64,000 bases of DNA, taken from positions 3,038,001 through 3,102,000 of the forward strand of contig NZ_CP108032.1 in NCBI RefSeq assembly GCF_036169555.1, given 5' to 3'. Below the pieces are notes generated by a model, which was given only the letters and a program-made list of their open reading frames with translations, searched no databases and was not told where the DNA came from. The position numbers were made by a program, and so were the translations under genes. The stretch is from Streptomyces sp. NBC_00306. GTDB taxonomy: Bacteria > Actinomycetota > Actinomycetes > Streptomycetales > Streptomycetaceae. Shown in pieces: positions 50,233 to 61,507 of this stretch; position 1 is the stretch's first letter, and each line of letters starts with the position of its first letter.

Positions 50233-52617
50233 TCAATCCCGCAGCAGGTCGGGGACCCCGTCCGCGTCCGGGTCGTCGCGGCGCCCCGACACCACGGTGA
50301 GCTGCTGTGTCGCACGGGTCAGCGCGACGTACAGCACCCGCAGCCCCGCCGGGGACTCGTCCGCGATCTCCGCCGGGGAGACCACCACGGTCGCGTCGTA
50401 CTCCAGTCCCTTCGCCTCCAGGGAGCCGAGCGCCACCACCCGCTCGCCGAGCCCCTTCAGCCAACGCGCCACCTCGGCGCGGCGGTTCATGGCCGCCACC
50501 ACACCGACCGTGCCGTCGACGCGGTCCAGCAGGCGCTGCGCCTCCTCCCGGACGGTGCCGGCCAGGTCGTCGCCCGGGACGACCGCGAAGCGCGGCTCGA
50601 CGCCCGTGGAGCGCACCGCGGACGGGGACTCCATGCCGGGCATGGCGAGCGCCAGCACCTTGGCGGCGAGTTCCGCGATCTCCGCGGGGTTGCGGTAGTT
50701 GACCGTGAGCTGGAAACGCCGGCGCGGACGGCTGCCCAGCGCCTCGTCGCGCGCCTCGGCGGCCTCGTCCGGGTCCGACCAGGACGACTGGGCCGGGTCG
50801 CCGACGATCGTCCAGGTCGCGTGCCGGCCGCGGCGGCCGACCATCCGCCACTGCATCGGCGTGAGGTCCTGCGCCTCGTCGACGATGACGTGGGCGTACT
50901 CCTCGCGCTCCGCCGCGAGACGCTCGGCGCGCTCGCGCTGGGTCTCCTCGCGCTGCGGCATCAGCTCCTCCAGACCGGTGAGCTGGTCCAGCGGGTCGAG
51001 TTCGCGCCTGCGGCGCGGGCGCGCCGGGGAGCCGAGCAGGGTCTGGAGCTCGTCGAGCAGCGCCACGTCGTGCACGGACAGCGGGCCCTGGCCCTCGGGC
51101 CCGATCCTGCGCAGCGAGCGTGCCAGCCGGCGCACCTCGCCCGGATTGAGCACCTGGCGGGCCCAGCGCCCCAGCCGCCGCTCGTCCGCCATCGCGACGA
51201 GCACTCGGCGCGGGGTCAGCTCGGGCCACCACGCGTCCAGGAAGGCGATGAAGCTTTCCTCGCCGGTGATGTCCTCGTCGAAGGTGGACCGCAGCTCCGC
51301 GGCGAGCTCGGGGTCCGTGTGGCGGGAGCCGGCCCCGGACTTCGCCCACAGGGCGTCGAGCAGCAGCCTGCGGGCGCGCGGGCGCAGCAGGTTGACCGGT
51401 GTGGTGCCACCGAGGACGTTGTGGCGGATGCGCCCGAGTTCCTCGGCCTCGAGTTCGAGCCGGCGGTTGAAGGCGACCACCCGCAGACGCGAGGGCGGGC
51501 CCGTCGGCGCGTCCTGCGGCTCCTCGCCGAAGGCCAGCTGGCCGTTGCGGTGCCCGCTGCCGTCGCCGTTCTGCGGTGCGGTGGGTCCGGAGAGCTCCAG
51601 GGCGCCTCTGGCCGCCTTGCGGAGGACCTTCAGCATCCGGGACGAGCCCTTGATGCGCGCCACGGCCGGTTCGTCGTACGCCGTGGCCTCGGCGCCGTCG
51701 ACCAGATGGCCGACCGCGCGGATCGCGACCTGCCCCTCCTCTCCCAGCGAGGGCAGCACACCCTCGGTGTAGGAGACGAGCAGCGGGGTCGGCGAGACGA
51801 TCAGGATGCCGCCCGCGTAGCGACGGCGGTCCTGGTAGAGGAGATAGGCGGCCCGGTGCAGCGCCACGGCGGTCTTGCCGGTGCCGGGGCCGCCCTCGAC
51901 GTATGTGACGGACGCGGCGGGGGCGCGGATCACCAGGTCCTGCTCGGCCTGGATGGAGGCGACGATGTCCCGCATGGTGTGGCTGCGGGCCTGGCCGAGC
52001 GCCGCCATCAGCGCGCCGTCGCCGATCACCGGGAGCCGGTCGCCGCCGAGTGTCGCGGTGAGCTCGGGTCTCATCAGGTCGTCCTCGACCCCGAGGACCT
52101 TGCGGCCCTTGGAGCGGATCACCCGGCGGCGCACCACGCGGCCGGGGTCGACCGGGGTCGAGCGGTAGAAGGGCGCGGCGGCCGGCGCGCGCCAGTCGAT
52201 GACCAGGGGCGCGTAGTCGGAGTCGAGGACGCCGATACGGCCGATGTGCAGGGTCTCCGCGATGTCGGCGGTGTTGTCGGCTCCCACCGCGTCGTCCGCG
52301 GGTTCCACCGAGGTGTACGCCCCGTCGGGTCCCTTCTGCCCGTCCTTGCCGAGCAGCAGGTCGATCCGTCCGAAGAGGAAATCCTCGAACTCGTTGTTGA
52401 GCCGATTGAGGTGGATGCCGGCGCGGAAGACCTGGGCATCCCGCTCGGCGAGAGCACCCGGTGTGCCGACCTGGCCGCGTTTCGCGGCGTCGTGCATCAG
52501 GAATTCCGCCTCGTGGATCTTCTCCTCGAGGCGGCGGTACACCTGGTCCAGATGTTCCTGTTCGACACCGATTTCCCGGTCCCGGACAGAGTCGACAGCG
52601 GCTTCCTGCGCGGCCAC
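50233..52617 (-). CDS. helD: HelD-type UvrD/Rep-like RNA polymerase-associated helicase
   Basis: A 794-residue SF1 ATPase of the HelD group, which removes stalled RNA polymerase from DNA. A coiled N-terminal arm (about 10-75) precedes Walker A GGPGTGKTAVALHRAAYLL (near 245); Walker B is HVIVDEAQDLTPMQW, motif III GDPAQSSW, motif VI YVALTRATQQL. The insertion between the two helicase parts (about 330-530) corresponds to the HelD-specific region that enters the polymerase channel. GTG 52617 with AAGGGGGC upstream is chosen. I see no rifamycin-associated element ahead of it, so it is more likely the housekeeping HelD than the inducible HelR. Confidence 0.9.
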   Translation of the reverse strand: MAAQEAAVDSVRDREIGVEQEHLDQVYRRLEEKIHEAEFLMHDAAKRGQVGTPGALAERDAQVFRAGIHLNRLNNEFEDFLFGRIDLLLGKDGQKGPDGAYTSVEPADDAVGADNTADIAETLHIGRIGVLDSDYAPLVIDWRAPAAAPFYRSTPVDPGRVVRRRVIRSKGRKVLGVEDDLMRPELTATLGGDRLPVIGDGALMAALGQARSHTMRDIVASIQAEQDLVIRAPAASVTYVEGGPGTGKTAVALHRAAYLLYQDRRRYAGGILIVSPTPLLVSYTEGVLPSLGEEGQVAIRAVGHLVDGAEATAYDEPAVARIKGSSRMLKVLRKAARGALELSGPTAPQNGDGSGHRNGQLAFGEEPQDAPTGPPSRLRVVAFNRRLELEAEELGRIRHNVLGGTTPVNLLRPRARRLLLDALWAKSGAGSRHTDPELAAELRSTFDEDITGEESFIAFLDAWWPELTPRRVLVAMADERRLGRWARQVLNPGEVRRLARSLRRIGPEGQGPLSVHDVALLDELQTLLGSPARPRRRRELDPLDQLTGLEELMPQREETQRERAERLAAEREEYAHVIVDEAQDLTPMQWRMVGRRGRHATWTIVGDPAQSSWSDPDEAAEARDEALGSRPRRRFQLTVNYRNPAEIAELAAKVLALAMPGMESPSAVRSTGVEPRFAVVPGDDLAGTVREEAQRLLDRVDGTVGVVAAMNRRAEVARWLKGLGERVVALGSLEAKGLEYDATVVVSPAEIADESPAGLRVLYVALTRATQQLTVVSGRRDDPDADGVPDLLRD

Positions 52618-52679
52618 CGAGGGCCCCCTTCTGACGTGCACTGGGCAGCCGTCAACCCTATGCGAAGGGGGCGTTTCTG

Positions 52680-53513
52680 TCAGGCCTCGACTTCCACCAG
52701 CTTTTTGCCCTCGAACGTACGGACCTCGAAGTGGTCGATGTCGTTACTGTCCATCGCCGCTCCGCCGTGGACGTACAGCGGCTTCTTGCCGGCCGGGTTC
52801 GGGCTGTCGGGAATGCCGTAGCCCCACTCCGGGACGGCCCAGGAGGTCACGATCTCCTCCTCGCCGGTCTTGGAGACGGCGATCAGATTGCACTTGAGCG
52901 GCCCTTTGACGTTCTTCAGTTCCAGAACGGTGTGGGTGCCCCAGGCCTTCTTCTCCATGCCGACCGCGGCGCTGACCTTGGTCGTCGCGTCCGTGTGGTC
53001 GACCTTGTCCTGGATATGGGCGAAGGCGTCCTCGGCGGGGGACGTGGAGTGCGGCTGGGCCTGGGTGCTGCCCGTGTCGTCCGCCGTCACCACGACGGCC
53101 GCGGCGGGGCCACCGATGATCAGGGCCGCGGCGGCCGCGACCAGGTACATCCCGCGCCGGCGCTTGGCCGCCCGCTTGGCGGCGACCTCGTCCAGCAGGC
53201 CGTTCAGCACCTTGGGGCTGGGGGGAGCGGGTACGACGGGAACGGGCCGCGAGGGCGGGGCGTCCATCCAGCCCGGCGGCTGCATGCTCCGCATGCCCGG
53301 CAGATTGACCACATTGCTGCTCGGTCCCGGAGCGGGGGCCTCGGCCAGCATCGCCAGCATGGGCTCCATACCGGAGAAGTCCTCGAGGTTGGCGGCGCAG
53401 ATCTGGCAGCCGGCCAGATGCATCTCGAAGGCGGCGGCGTCAGCGTCGTCGAGCACGCCGAGCACATACGCGCCAACGGCATCGTGGACGGATTCCTGCT
53501 CGTGCATGGTCAT
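52680..53513 (-). CDS. rsuA: Zinc-containing transmembrane anti-sigma factor of SigU
   Basis: A 277-residue anti-sigma factor. N-terminal ZAS domain (1-60): H..., EMHLAGCQICAANL gives the H-x3-C-x2-C zinc motif. A Pro-rich linker leads to one membrane helix (about 122-142, GMYLVAAAAALIIGGPAAAVVV), then an extracytoplasmic domain ending FEVRTFEGKKLVEVEA. ATG 53513 overlaps the sigma factor stop (ATGA), so the pair is co-translated. It should hold SigU at the membrane until an envelope signal releases it. Confidence 0.92.
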   Translation of the reverse strand: MTMHEQESVHDAVGAYVLGVLDDADAAAFEMHLAGCQICAANLEDFSGMEPMLAMLAEAPAPGPSSNVVNLPGMRSMQPPGWMDAPPSRPVPVVPAPPSPKVLNGLLDEVAAKRAAKRRRGMYLVAAAAALIIGGPAAAVVVTADDTGSTQAQPHSTSPAEDAFAHIQDKVDHTDATTKVSAAVGMEKKAWGTHTVLELKNVKGPLKCNLIAVSKTGEEEIVTSWAVPEWGYGIPDSPNPAGKKPLYVHGGAAMDSNDIDHFEVRTFEGKKLVEVEA

Positions 53514-54097
53514 GCCCTGACCCCCCTTTCCTCCAGTGCGAGCTTCATGGAACGGAGTGCGTAGAACACCCGGGACCGCACCGTCCCACTGGGTATGCCG
53601 AGAGTCTCGGCAGCCTCATTGACCGTGCGCCCCTTGAAATACGTCTCGACAAGAACTTCCCTGTGGGCGGGCGTCAAATCATCGAGTGCATCAGAGAGCG
53701 TCATCAGCCACAACGCCTTGTCGATCTCGTCCTCCGCAGGCATGACCTCCAGCGGCGACGGATCGACCTCCTGCGGCCGGGCCTGCCGGCTGCGGTGACC
53801 GTCGATGACGATGCGGCGTGCGACCGTCACCAGCCAGGGTCGGACAGAGCCGGTTGCTCGGTTGAGCTGACCGGCGTTCTTCCAGGCACGGATGAGCGTC
53901 TCCTGCACCACGTCCTCGGCACGCTGGCGATCGCCGGCAACGAGGCGCAGTACATAGGCGAGCAGAGGACCCGCATGTTCGCGATAGAGCGCGCGCATGA
54001 GTTCCTCATCAGGTGCTGAGGAGTCGGTGCGTGGCTTATCGCTTCGATGGCGTGCCCTCTGCGGACGGTCATCGGCCACGGCGGCATCCTTGCGCAC
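53510..54097 (-). CDS. sigU: ECF RNA polymerase sigma factor SigU
   Basis: A 195-residue ECF sigma factor. Region 2 is about 30-100 (ALYREHAGPLLAYVLRLVAGDRQRAEDVVQETLIRAWKN) and region 4 about 130-190 (DLTPAHREVLVETYFKGRTVNEAAETLGIPSGTVRSRVFYALRSM). GTG 54097 follows GGGAGG. In S. coelicolor SigU controls secreted and membrane proteins and its release affects development; the symbol is assigned by context and the adjoining ZAS gene. Confidence 0.92.
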   Translation of the reverse strand: MRKDAAVADDRPQRARHRSDKPRTDSSAPDEELMRALYREHAGPLLAYVLRLVAGDRQRAEDVVQETLIRAWKNAGQLNRATGSVRPWLVTVARRIVIDGHRSRQARPQEVDPSPLEVMPAEDEIDKALWLMTLSDALDDLTPAHREVLVETYFKGRTVNEAAETLGIPSGTVRSRVFYALRSMKLALEERGVRA

Positions 54098-54238
54098 CTG
54101 AACCTCCCGGTCGAGACCCTGTTTCGGCTGGCTGCTTGTCCCCCTTCACTACGGGGTACGCAGGAGGATCACTCAATGAGTGGCCGAAAAACTTTCAAGA
54201 TCTTTTCAGGTGTCCGGTTCGGGCCGTTACGGGAGGTC

Positions 54239-54844
54239 TCAGGCCCGGGCCACGGAGGCCCGGCGCCGGTGCCGGGCGACCCGTTCGCGGTTGCCGCAGA
54301 CCTCGCTGGAACACCACCGCCGGCGCCGGCCGCGGGAGGTGTCCAGATAGACGCGGCGACAGCTCTCGCCCTGGCACTGCCGCAGCCCCGCCCTGGCCGC
54401 AGGATCGGTCAGCAACTCCACGGCGTCGCGGGCGATCGCGGCGAGCAGGGAGGCGCAGTCGGGTGCCGAACCGAGGGCCCGTACGAGCGTGCCGTCGGCG
54501 TGCCGGACGGCACGGGGGGCGGGCGGCGCGCCAGCCACGGCGAGGGCGTTCACCCGCTCCAGGGCGGATTCCGCGTACCGGCCGTCGATCTCGGCGCGTA
54601 CCAACTGACTGAGTGCGCCGCGCAGTTCGACGAAACGGTCCGCCCAGCGGGCGTCCGCCTCACCGAGCGGCGTGCCGGCCGGCACCAGTCCGGCGCCGGT
54701 CAGCCAGCGCCCGAGCCGGCCTGCTCCGGCCAGCGGTTCACCCTCGCCCGGCTCGGCCTCCGCGGTCGCCATCAGGTCCAGGCAGAGGCGCCCGGAGTCG
54801 AACCGCCAGTCGTACGACGCCGTACCGGTCGCGCCTGCGGTCAT
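54239..54844 (-). CDS. CGNR zinc-finger / ABATE-domain regulator
   Basis: A 201-residue protein: N-terminal ABATE (stress-induced regulator) domain about 10-140 and a C-terminal CGNR zinc finger, CQGESCRRVYLDTSRGRRRRWCSSEVCGNRERV, with four cysteines. Members are thought to be DNA-binding regulators. ATG 54844. The divergent sigU gene is not its neighbour in transcription; both run on the minus strand with a 140-bp gap. Confidence 0.92.
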   Translation of the reverse strand: MTAGATGTASYDWRFDSGRLCLDLMATAEAEPGEGEPLAGAGRLGRWLTGAGLVPAGTPLGEADARWADRFVELRGALSQLVRAEIDGRYAESALERVNALAVAGAPPAPRAVRHADGTLVRALGSAPDCASLLAAIARDAVELLTDPAARAGLRQCQGESCRRVYLDTSRGRRRRWCSSEVCGNRERVARHRRRASVARA

Positions 54845-54951
54845 GCGCCTGTCACCGCCTCGGGGTCACCGCCGGGTGTCCCCACCAGAGTGCCCGTCCG
54901 GAGGTGCGGCCGGAACCCCTCGTTCTGGTCCGTCCGGCCGCACCCGGGACC

Positions 54952-56897
<1,946 letters not shown>

Positions 56898-56978
56898 CCT
56901 GCGTACCGTAGACGCCCGGACATGCTCCTGCGACGCTCGCCCATGGAGAGTCCTGGCCGCCCGCGCTGAACTGGTCAC

Positions 56979-57536
56979 ATGACACAGAACACGACGGAGA
57001 ACAGGTCAGGAGGCCGCGGCGGCAGGGCGGTCCTCGCGGCGGCGACGGCGACCACCGGTCTGGTGGCGGGCATCTGGTTCGCGTACGCGATATCGGTGAT
57101 GCCCGCGCTCGCGCGCAGTGACGACCGCACGTACATCGAGGTGATGCAGAACGTGGACGACGTGATCCAGAACCCCCTCTTCTTCCTGGTGTTCCTGGGT
57201 GCGCTCGTCCTCACCGCGATCGCCGGCCGGCAGCAGTGGCGGTCACCGCTGCGCCCCTGGGTGCTCGCGGCGCTGGTGCTGTACTCGGCGGCGTTCCTGT
57301 CGACCGTGATGATGAGCGTGCCGCTCAACGAGGAGCTGGTCGCGGCCGGGGATCCGGCACGGATCGCCGATCCGGCGGCCGTGCGGGACGCCTACGAGGA
57401 CCCGTGGGTCGCCTGGAACATCGTGCGCGGGGTGCTGAACACCGCCGCCCTGGGGTGTCTGTGCTGGGCGAGCACTCTGATGCGTCAGACGTCGCCGTAC
57501 TTGGTGTCCGCGGCCGGGTCCAGCGCGAGCCGGTAA
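56979..57536 (+). CDS. DUF1772 membrane protein (anthrone oxygenase-like)
   Basis: A 185-residue four-helix membrane protein of the DUF1772 family: segments near 16-40 (VLAAATATTGLVAGIWFAYAISVM), 66-84 (PLFFLVFLGALVLTAIAG), 92-112 and 150-168. A conserved NVDDVIQNP and VPLNEEL pattern is present. Some family members act on aromatic anthrones; no function can be assigned here. Its 3' end overlaps the convergent nnaR gene by 52 bp. Confidence 0.87.
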   Translation: MTQNTTENRSGGRGGRAVLAAATATTGLVAGIWFAYAISVMPALARSDDRTYIEVMQNVDDVIQNPLFFLVFLGALVLTAIAGRQQWRSPLRPWVLAALVLYSAAFLSTVMMSVPLNEELVAAGDPARIADPAAVRDAYEDPWVAWNIVRGVLNTAALGCLCWASTLMRQTSPYLVSAAGSSASR

Positions 57537-58795
57537 CCGCGCTTGACGACGGTCTGGATCAGCTTGGGCACGCCGAGTGCGGTCCGCAGCCGGGCCATGG
57601 CGGTCTCGACGGCGTGCTCGTCCCGGCCCGCGCCGGGCAGGGTGCCGAGCAGATCGGCGCGGGAGACCACCCAGCCGGGGCGCCGGGACAGGGCCCGCAG
57701 CATGGCCATCCCGGCGGGCGGCACGGGCCGCAGTTCGTCGTCGACGAGGACGGCGTGGCCGCGGATCTCCAGCCGGCGTCCGGCGACCGGGAACGTACGG
57801 GCACGCGACGGCAGTTCGGCGCCCAGCACCTGCACCAGCGGGCCGAGCCGGAAGCGCTCGGGCTGGACGGTCGGGATGCCGCGGGCCTGGAGCGGCAGCG
57901 CGGTGACCGGTCCCACGCAGGCCGCCAGCACATCGTGTTCCAGCGCGTGCAGCAGCGGTTCGAGCTGTCCGCGCGTCTCGGCGCGGGAGAGCAGCGACGC
58001 GGCGGCCGGGGCACTGGTGAAGGTGACGGCGTCCAGGGAGCGCGCGACGACCGCGTCCAGCAGCCGGTCCACGGGCGCCAGGTCCTCCGGGGGCATCCAC
58101 CGGTAGACGGGGACGAGGACGACATCGGCGCCCGCCGCCCGCAGTGACTCGACGAACCCGGGCAGCGGTTCGCCGTGCAGCTGGAGGGCGATCCGGCGGC
58201 CGGAGACTCCTTCGGCGAGGAGCCGGTCGAGGACCTCGGCCATGGACTCCGAGGCCGGTGACCACTCCTCGGTGAGACCCGCGGCGCGGATCGCGCCCTT
58301 CACCTTCGGGCCGCGGGCCAGCAGTTCGACGCCCCGCAGACGGGCCAGCAGCTCCTCGCCGTACCCCCAGCCGTCGGCGGCCTCCACCCAGCCGCGGAAG
58401 CCGATGGCGGTGGTGGCGACGGCGACATCGGGGGCGTGGTCGATCAACTCCTTGGTGGCCGCGAGGAGTTCCGCGTCGTCGGCGAGCGGGACGATCCGCA
58501 GTGCGGGAGCGTGCAGGACGGTGGCGCCCCGGCGGTGCAGCAGCGCGCCGAGTTCATCGGCACGGCGGGCGGCCGTGACACCGACGGTGAAGCCGGCGAG
58601 CGGCCCGTGGACGGAACGCTGCGGCTTCTGGGCCTGCTGCGGCCGGTCGCTCGGTGCCTGCCGGTCGCGCTGTGCCTGCCCATCGCGTTGTTCCTGCCCG
58701 TCGTGCTGTTCCTGGCGCCCGCCCGGTGTCTGCGGCCGGCCGTTCTCCTGCTGCTCGTTCTGTTGCTGCTCGTTCTGTTCCTGCTGGTCGTGCAT
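57485..58795 (-). CDS. nnaR: NnaR: HemD-like domain fused to winged-helix DNA-binding domain
   Basis: A 436-residue regulator. Residues 1-60 are Gln-rich (QEQNEQQQNEQQENG and EQRDGQAQRDRQ repeats); about 65-320 is a uroporphyrinogen-III synthase-like domain (GFTVGVTAARRADELGALLHRRGA, VTFTSAPAAASLL); about 340-425 is an OmpR/PhoB-type winged helix ending QTVVKRGYRLAL. In S. coelicolor NnaR activates nitrate/nitrite assimilation together with GlnR; the adjacent narK supports that. The Gln-rich lead is unusually long. Confidence 0.93.
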   Translation of the reverse strand: MHDQQEQNEQQQNEQQENGRPQTPGGRQEQHDGQEQRDGQAQRDRQAPSDRPQQAQKPQRSVHGPLAGFTVGVTAARRADELGALLHRRGATVLHAPALRIVPLADDAELLAATKELIDHAPDVAVATTAIGFRGWVEAADGWGYGEELLARLRGVELLARGPKVKGAIRAAGLTEEWSPASESMAEVLDRLLAEGVSGRRIALQLHGEPLPGFVESLRAAGADVVLVPVYRWMPPEDLAPVDRLLDAVVARSLDAVTFTSAPAAASLLSRAETRGQLEPLLHALEHDVLAACVGPVTALPLQARGIPTVQPERFRLGPLVQVLGAELPSRARTFPVAGRRLEIRGHAVLVDDELRPVPPAGMAMLRALSRRPGWVVSRADLLGTLPGAGRDEHAVETAMARLRTALGVPKLIQTVVKRGYRLALDPAADTKYGDV

Positions 58796-58837
58796 CCGGT
58801 GTCCCCACTCTGCCGCCCATCCTGCGCGGATGAGGCG

Positions 58838-58871
58838 ACCGAGCCTGTCAAGGGTGCGTGACAGGCTCGGT
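58838..58871. terminator. 13-bp inverted repeat between narK and nnaR
   Basis: ACCGAGCCTGTCA and TGACAGGCTCGGT with an 8-nt loop. It lies after the narK stop, where it would end that transcript, and 43 bp upstream of the nnaR start, where it could also act as an operator. Confidence 0.7.
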
Positions 58872-58908
58872 TCGCCGGTATTTCCCCGCCGTTACGGACG
58901 TGTCCGGC

Positions 58909-60261
58909 TCAGACCCGTGCGTATCCGAGCTGCGGCTCCGCCTCGGGCGCCTCGGTGGCCACCGGCGCGGGCGCGGGCCGGCGAAGGTATACCGCCCAGG
59001 TCACGACCGAGCACACCGCGTAGAAGAGCAGGAAGCCGACGAAGGCCCCGGTGCCCGTACCGGCGCTCTGGAACGACTGGCGGAAGGCGAGGTTGATACC
59101 GAGGCCGCCGAGCGCGCCCACGGCGCCGATGAGCCCCATCGACGCCCCGGACAGCCGCCGGCCGTAGGCGGCGGCCGCCTCGCCCGTCATGCCCTTCGCC
59201 AGCGCCTTCGCCTGGAAGATGCCGGGGATCATCTTGTACGTCGAACCGTTGCCCAGCCCGGTGAGCACGAACAGGGCGATGAAGCCGACGAGGAAGACCG
59301 GCAGGGACTCCTGCACGGAGGCGGTGACGACCACGCCCGTGGCCGCCGCCATCGCAAGGAAGTTGCCGAGCGTGATGCGCGCCCCGCCGAAGCGGTCCGC
59401 GAGCGCACCGCCGACGGGCCGGATGAGCGAGCCGAGCAGCGGTCCGATGAAGGTGAGGGAGGCGGCCTGGAGCGGGGTGCGCCCGAACTGCGTCTGGAGC
59501 ACGAGGCCGAAGGCGAAGCTGTAGCCGATGAACGAGCCGAACGTGCCGACGTAGAGGAACGCCATGATCCAGGTGTGACCGTCCCGGACGGCTTCCCTGG
59601 CGGCGCCCGTGTCGTTCTTCACGGGCGCGAGGTTGTCCATCCACAGCGCCGCGCAGACCGCGGCGACGACGATCAGCGGGATGTAGGCGCCGAGCACGAT
59701 ACGCGGATGGGCGGCGCCCGCGGTCCCGATGACGAGCAGCCCGACGAGCTGCACCACCGGCACGCCGATGTTGCCGCCGCCGGCGTTGACGCCGAGGGCC
59801 CAGCCCTTCTTCCGCAGCGGGAAGAAGGAGTTGATGTTCGTCATCGAGGAGGCGAAGTTGCCGCCGCCGACGCCGGTGAGCGCGGCGACCAGGAGGAAGG
59901 TGCCGTACGAGGTCCCCGGCTCCATCACGGCGTACGCGGCACCGGTCGGAAGCAGCAGCATCAGGGCGCTGAAGACCGTCCAGTTCCGGCCGCCGAACCG
60001 GGCGACCGCGAAGGTGTACGGAACCCGGATCACGGCGCCCACCAGGGTGGCTGTGGCGATCAGGAAGAACTTCCCGGCCGGGTCGACGCCGTACTCCGGT
60101 CCCATGAACAGCACCATCACCGACCACAGGGTCCAGATGGAGAACCCGATGTGCTCGCTGAGTACGGAGAAGACGAGGTTCCGCCGGGCGGTCCGCTCCC
60201 CCGTCGTACGCCAGAAGGTCTCGTCCTCCGGGTCCCACTGTTCGATCCACCGGCCTGCCAT
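58909..60261 (-). CDS. narK: Nitrate/nitrite transporter NarK
   Basis: A 450-residue major facilitator of the nitrate/nitrite porter family with 12 membrane segments. The NNP signature GVGGGNFASSMTNINSFFP and its second-half counterpart GLGNGSTYKMIPGIF, each with glycine-rich helix, are present, as is the conserved R in EHIGFSIWTLWSV region. ATG 60261 follows GGAGG. It imports nitrate or exports nitrite for assimilation, and is probably a target of the adjacent NnaR. Confidence 0.94.
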   Translation of the reverse strand: MAGRWIEQWDPEDETFWRTTGERTARRNLVFSVLSEHIGFSIWTLWSVMVLFMGPEYGVDPAGKFFLIATATLVGAVIRVPYTFAVARFGGRNWTVFSALMLLLPTGAAYAVMEPGTSYGTFLLVAALTGVGGGNFASSMTNINSFFPLRKKGWALGVNAGGGNIGVPVVQLVGLLVIGTAGAAHPRIVLGAYIPLIVVAAVCAALWMDNLAPVKNDTGAAREAVRDGHTWIMAFLYVGTFGSFIGYSFAFGLVLQTQFGRTPLQAASLTFIGPLLGSLIRPVGGALADRFGGARITLGNFLAMAAATGVVVTASVQESLPVFLVGFIALFVLTGLGNGSTYKMIPGIFQAKALAKGMTGEAAAAYGRRLSGASMGLIGAVGALGGLGINLAFRQSFQSAGTGTGAFVGFLLFYAVCSVVTWAVYLRRPAPAPVATEAPEAEPQLGYARV

Positions 60262-60367
60262 GACGCGCCTCCACGGGTATCGGGTCGTGGAGGCGACGCT
60301 AGGCACGGCGCGTTTCGGCCCCGATGGCAGCAGGTGACCGGTGCGCAACCTTGCTCTCACCCGGCGG

Positions 60368-61507
60368 TCAGCGCGTGTGTGAGCCGCGCTTGCGCTGCGG
60401 GGTGCCGTCGGGCCACAGCCGGGGCCGCCGTCTGGCCGCGATGTCCTCGGCGGGGCCGAACAGCAGGATGCACAGCGCGATCAGTGCCCAGGCGAGCAGC
60501 AGGACGGGCACCCAGCTCTCCAGCAGCCACGGCGCTCCCTCGCTCAGCGCGTCGAGCGACCACATGCGGTCCCACAGCGTCGCCGCGGCGAGGATGCACA
60601 CGTTGTGCCAGAGGTAGACGGTCACGGCACGGGAGTTGAGGAGGGTGACCACCCCGTCGAGGCGGCGCAGCCGCCGCGGCCACTCCTGCCACGACGGACT
60701 GAAGTGGAGCAGCAGCAGGACCGCGCCGAGCGACCAGAGGGCCTGTGCGGTCGGGATGCCGTCCAGCTCCACCCCCGGCTCGCCGAGGCCGTGGCGGGTG
60801 GCCCACCACAGGCCGGCCGGCATGAGGAGCACCGGGGCGAGGGAGGGGACGACATAGCGCGGCAGCCGGGCGAGACGTCCCTCCTGGTGCGCCATGCCGA
60901 GCATCCAGCAGGCGCCGAAGGTGCTGAAGTCGGTGACCGCCGAGTCGATCCGTGTGGGCAGCGAGAGCTGTCCGACGCTCAGCAGGACCGAGAGGGCCAC
61001 GGGCGCGAGGAGCGCCGGCCAGGGAAACCGCCGCAGCAGCCGCAGGAGCAGGGGCGACAGCAGGACGAACCACAGATAGGCGCGCAGGTACCAGAGCGGC
61101 TCGGCCATGTCCGCGGCCCATTCGGCGGCCAGGAACGGCGGGTCGCTCAGCGGCAGGATCCAGAACACCGCGGACGGCCCGGGCCGCCAGCCGTTGACCA
61201 CCATGAGGGTGCCGCAGACCGCGCCGAGGACCCACACCGGAGGCAGCAGACGGCGTACCCGGCTGCGGATCACCTGGAGGGCGGGACGCTCCAGCGAGCG
61301 GGCCATCAGCGCGCCCGCGAGCGCGAACATCACCCCCATGGAGGGGAAGAGCAGCGGCAGCCAGGCCCAGCCCACCAGGTGGTAGAGCACGACGCGGAAG
61401 AGGGCGAGCGCGCGCAGCAGGTCGAAGTAGCGGTCCCGGCCGGCGGGCGGGGCCTCGGTCGGCGCAGCGGCGTGCGCGGGCGTCGTCCCGGTGAGGGAGG
61501 GGGTCAT
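60368..61507 (-). CDS. Membrane-bound acyltransferase family 3 protein
   Basis: A 379-residue integral membrane acyltransferase with about ten helices. Features: N-terminal RDRYFDLLRALALFRVVLYHLVGW (with the catalytic-type RxxH histidine pattern), AEPLWYLRAYLWFVLLSPLL and VYLWHNVCILAA. ATG 61507 overlaps the stop of the deacetylase/glycosyltransferase gene (ATGA). It probably O-acylates the polysaccharide that the preceding enzyme makes (inference from coupling). Confidence 0.88.
   Translation of the reverse strand: MTPSLTGTTPAHAAAPTEAPPAGRDRYFDLLRALALFRVVLYHLVGWAWLPLLFPSMGVMFALAGALMARSLERPALQVIRSRVRRLLPPVWVLGAVCGTLMVVNGWRPGPSAVFWILPLSDPPFLAAEWAADMAEPLWYLRAYLWFVLLSPLLLRLLRRFPWPALLAPVALSVLLSVGQLSLPTRIDSAVTDFSTFGACWMLGMAHQEGRLARLPRYVVPSLAPVLLMPAGLWWATRHGLGEPGVELDGIPTAQALWSLGAVLLLLHFSPSWQEWPRRLRRLDGVVTLLNSRAVTVYLWHNVCILAAATLWDRMWSLDALSEGAPWLLESWVPVLLLAWALIALCILLFGPAEDIAARRRPRLWPDGTPQRKRGSHTR

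Noticed and set aside
52618..52680. Rifamycin-associated element upstream of the HelD-type gene
   Set aside because: No GGGGCTT...AAGxCCCC-type inverted repeat is present in the short upstream gap.
60262..60366. GlnR box upstream of narK
   Set aside because: A GTCAC and a GAAAC occur but with wrong spacing for the GTnAC-n6-GAAAC pattern; left unassigned.
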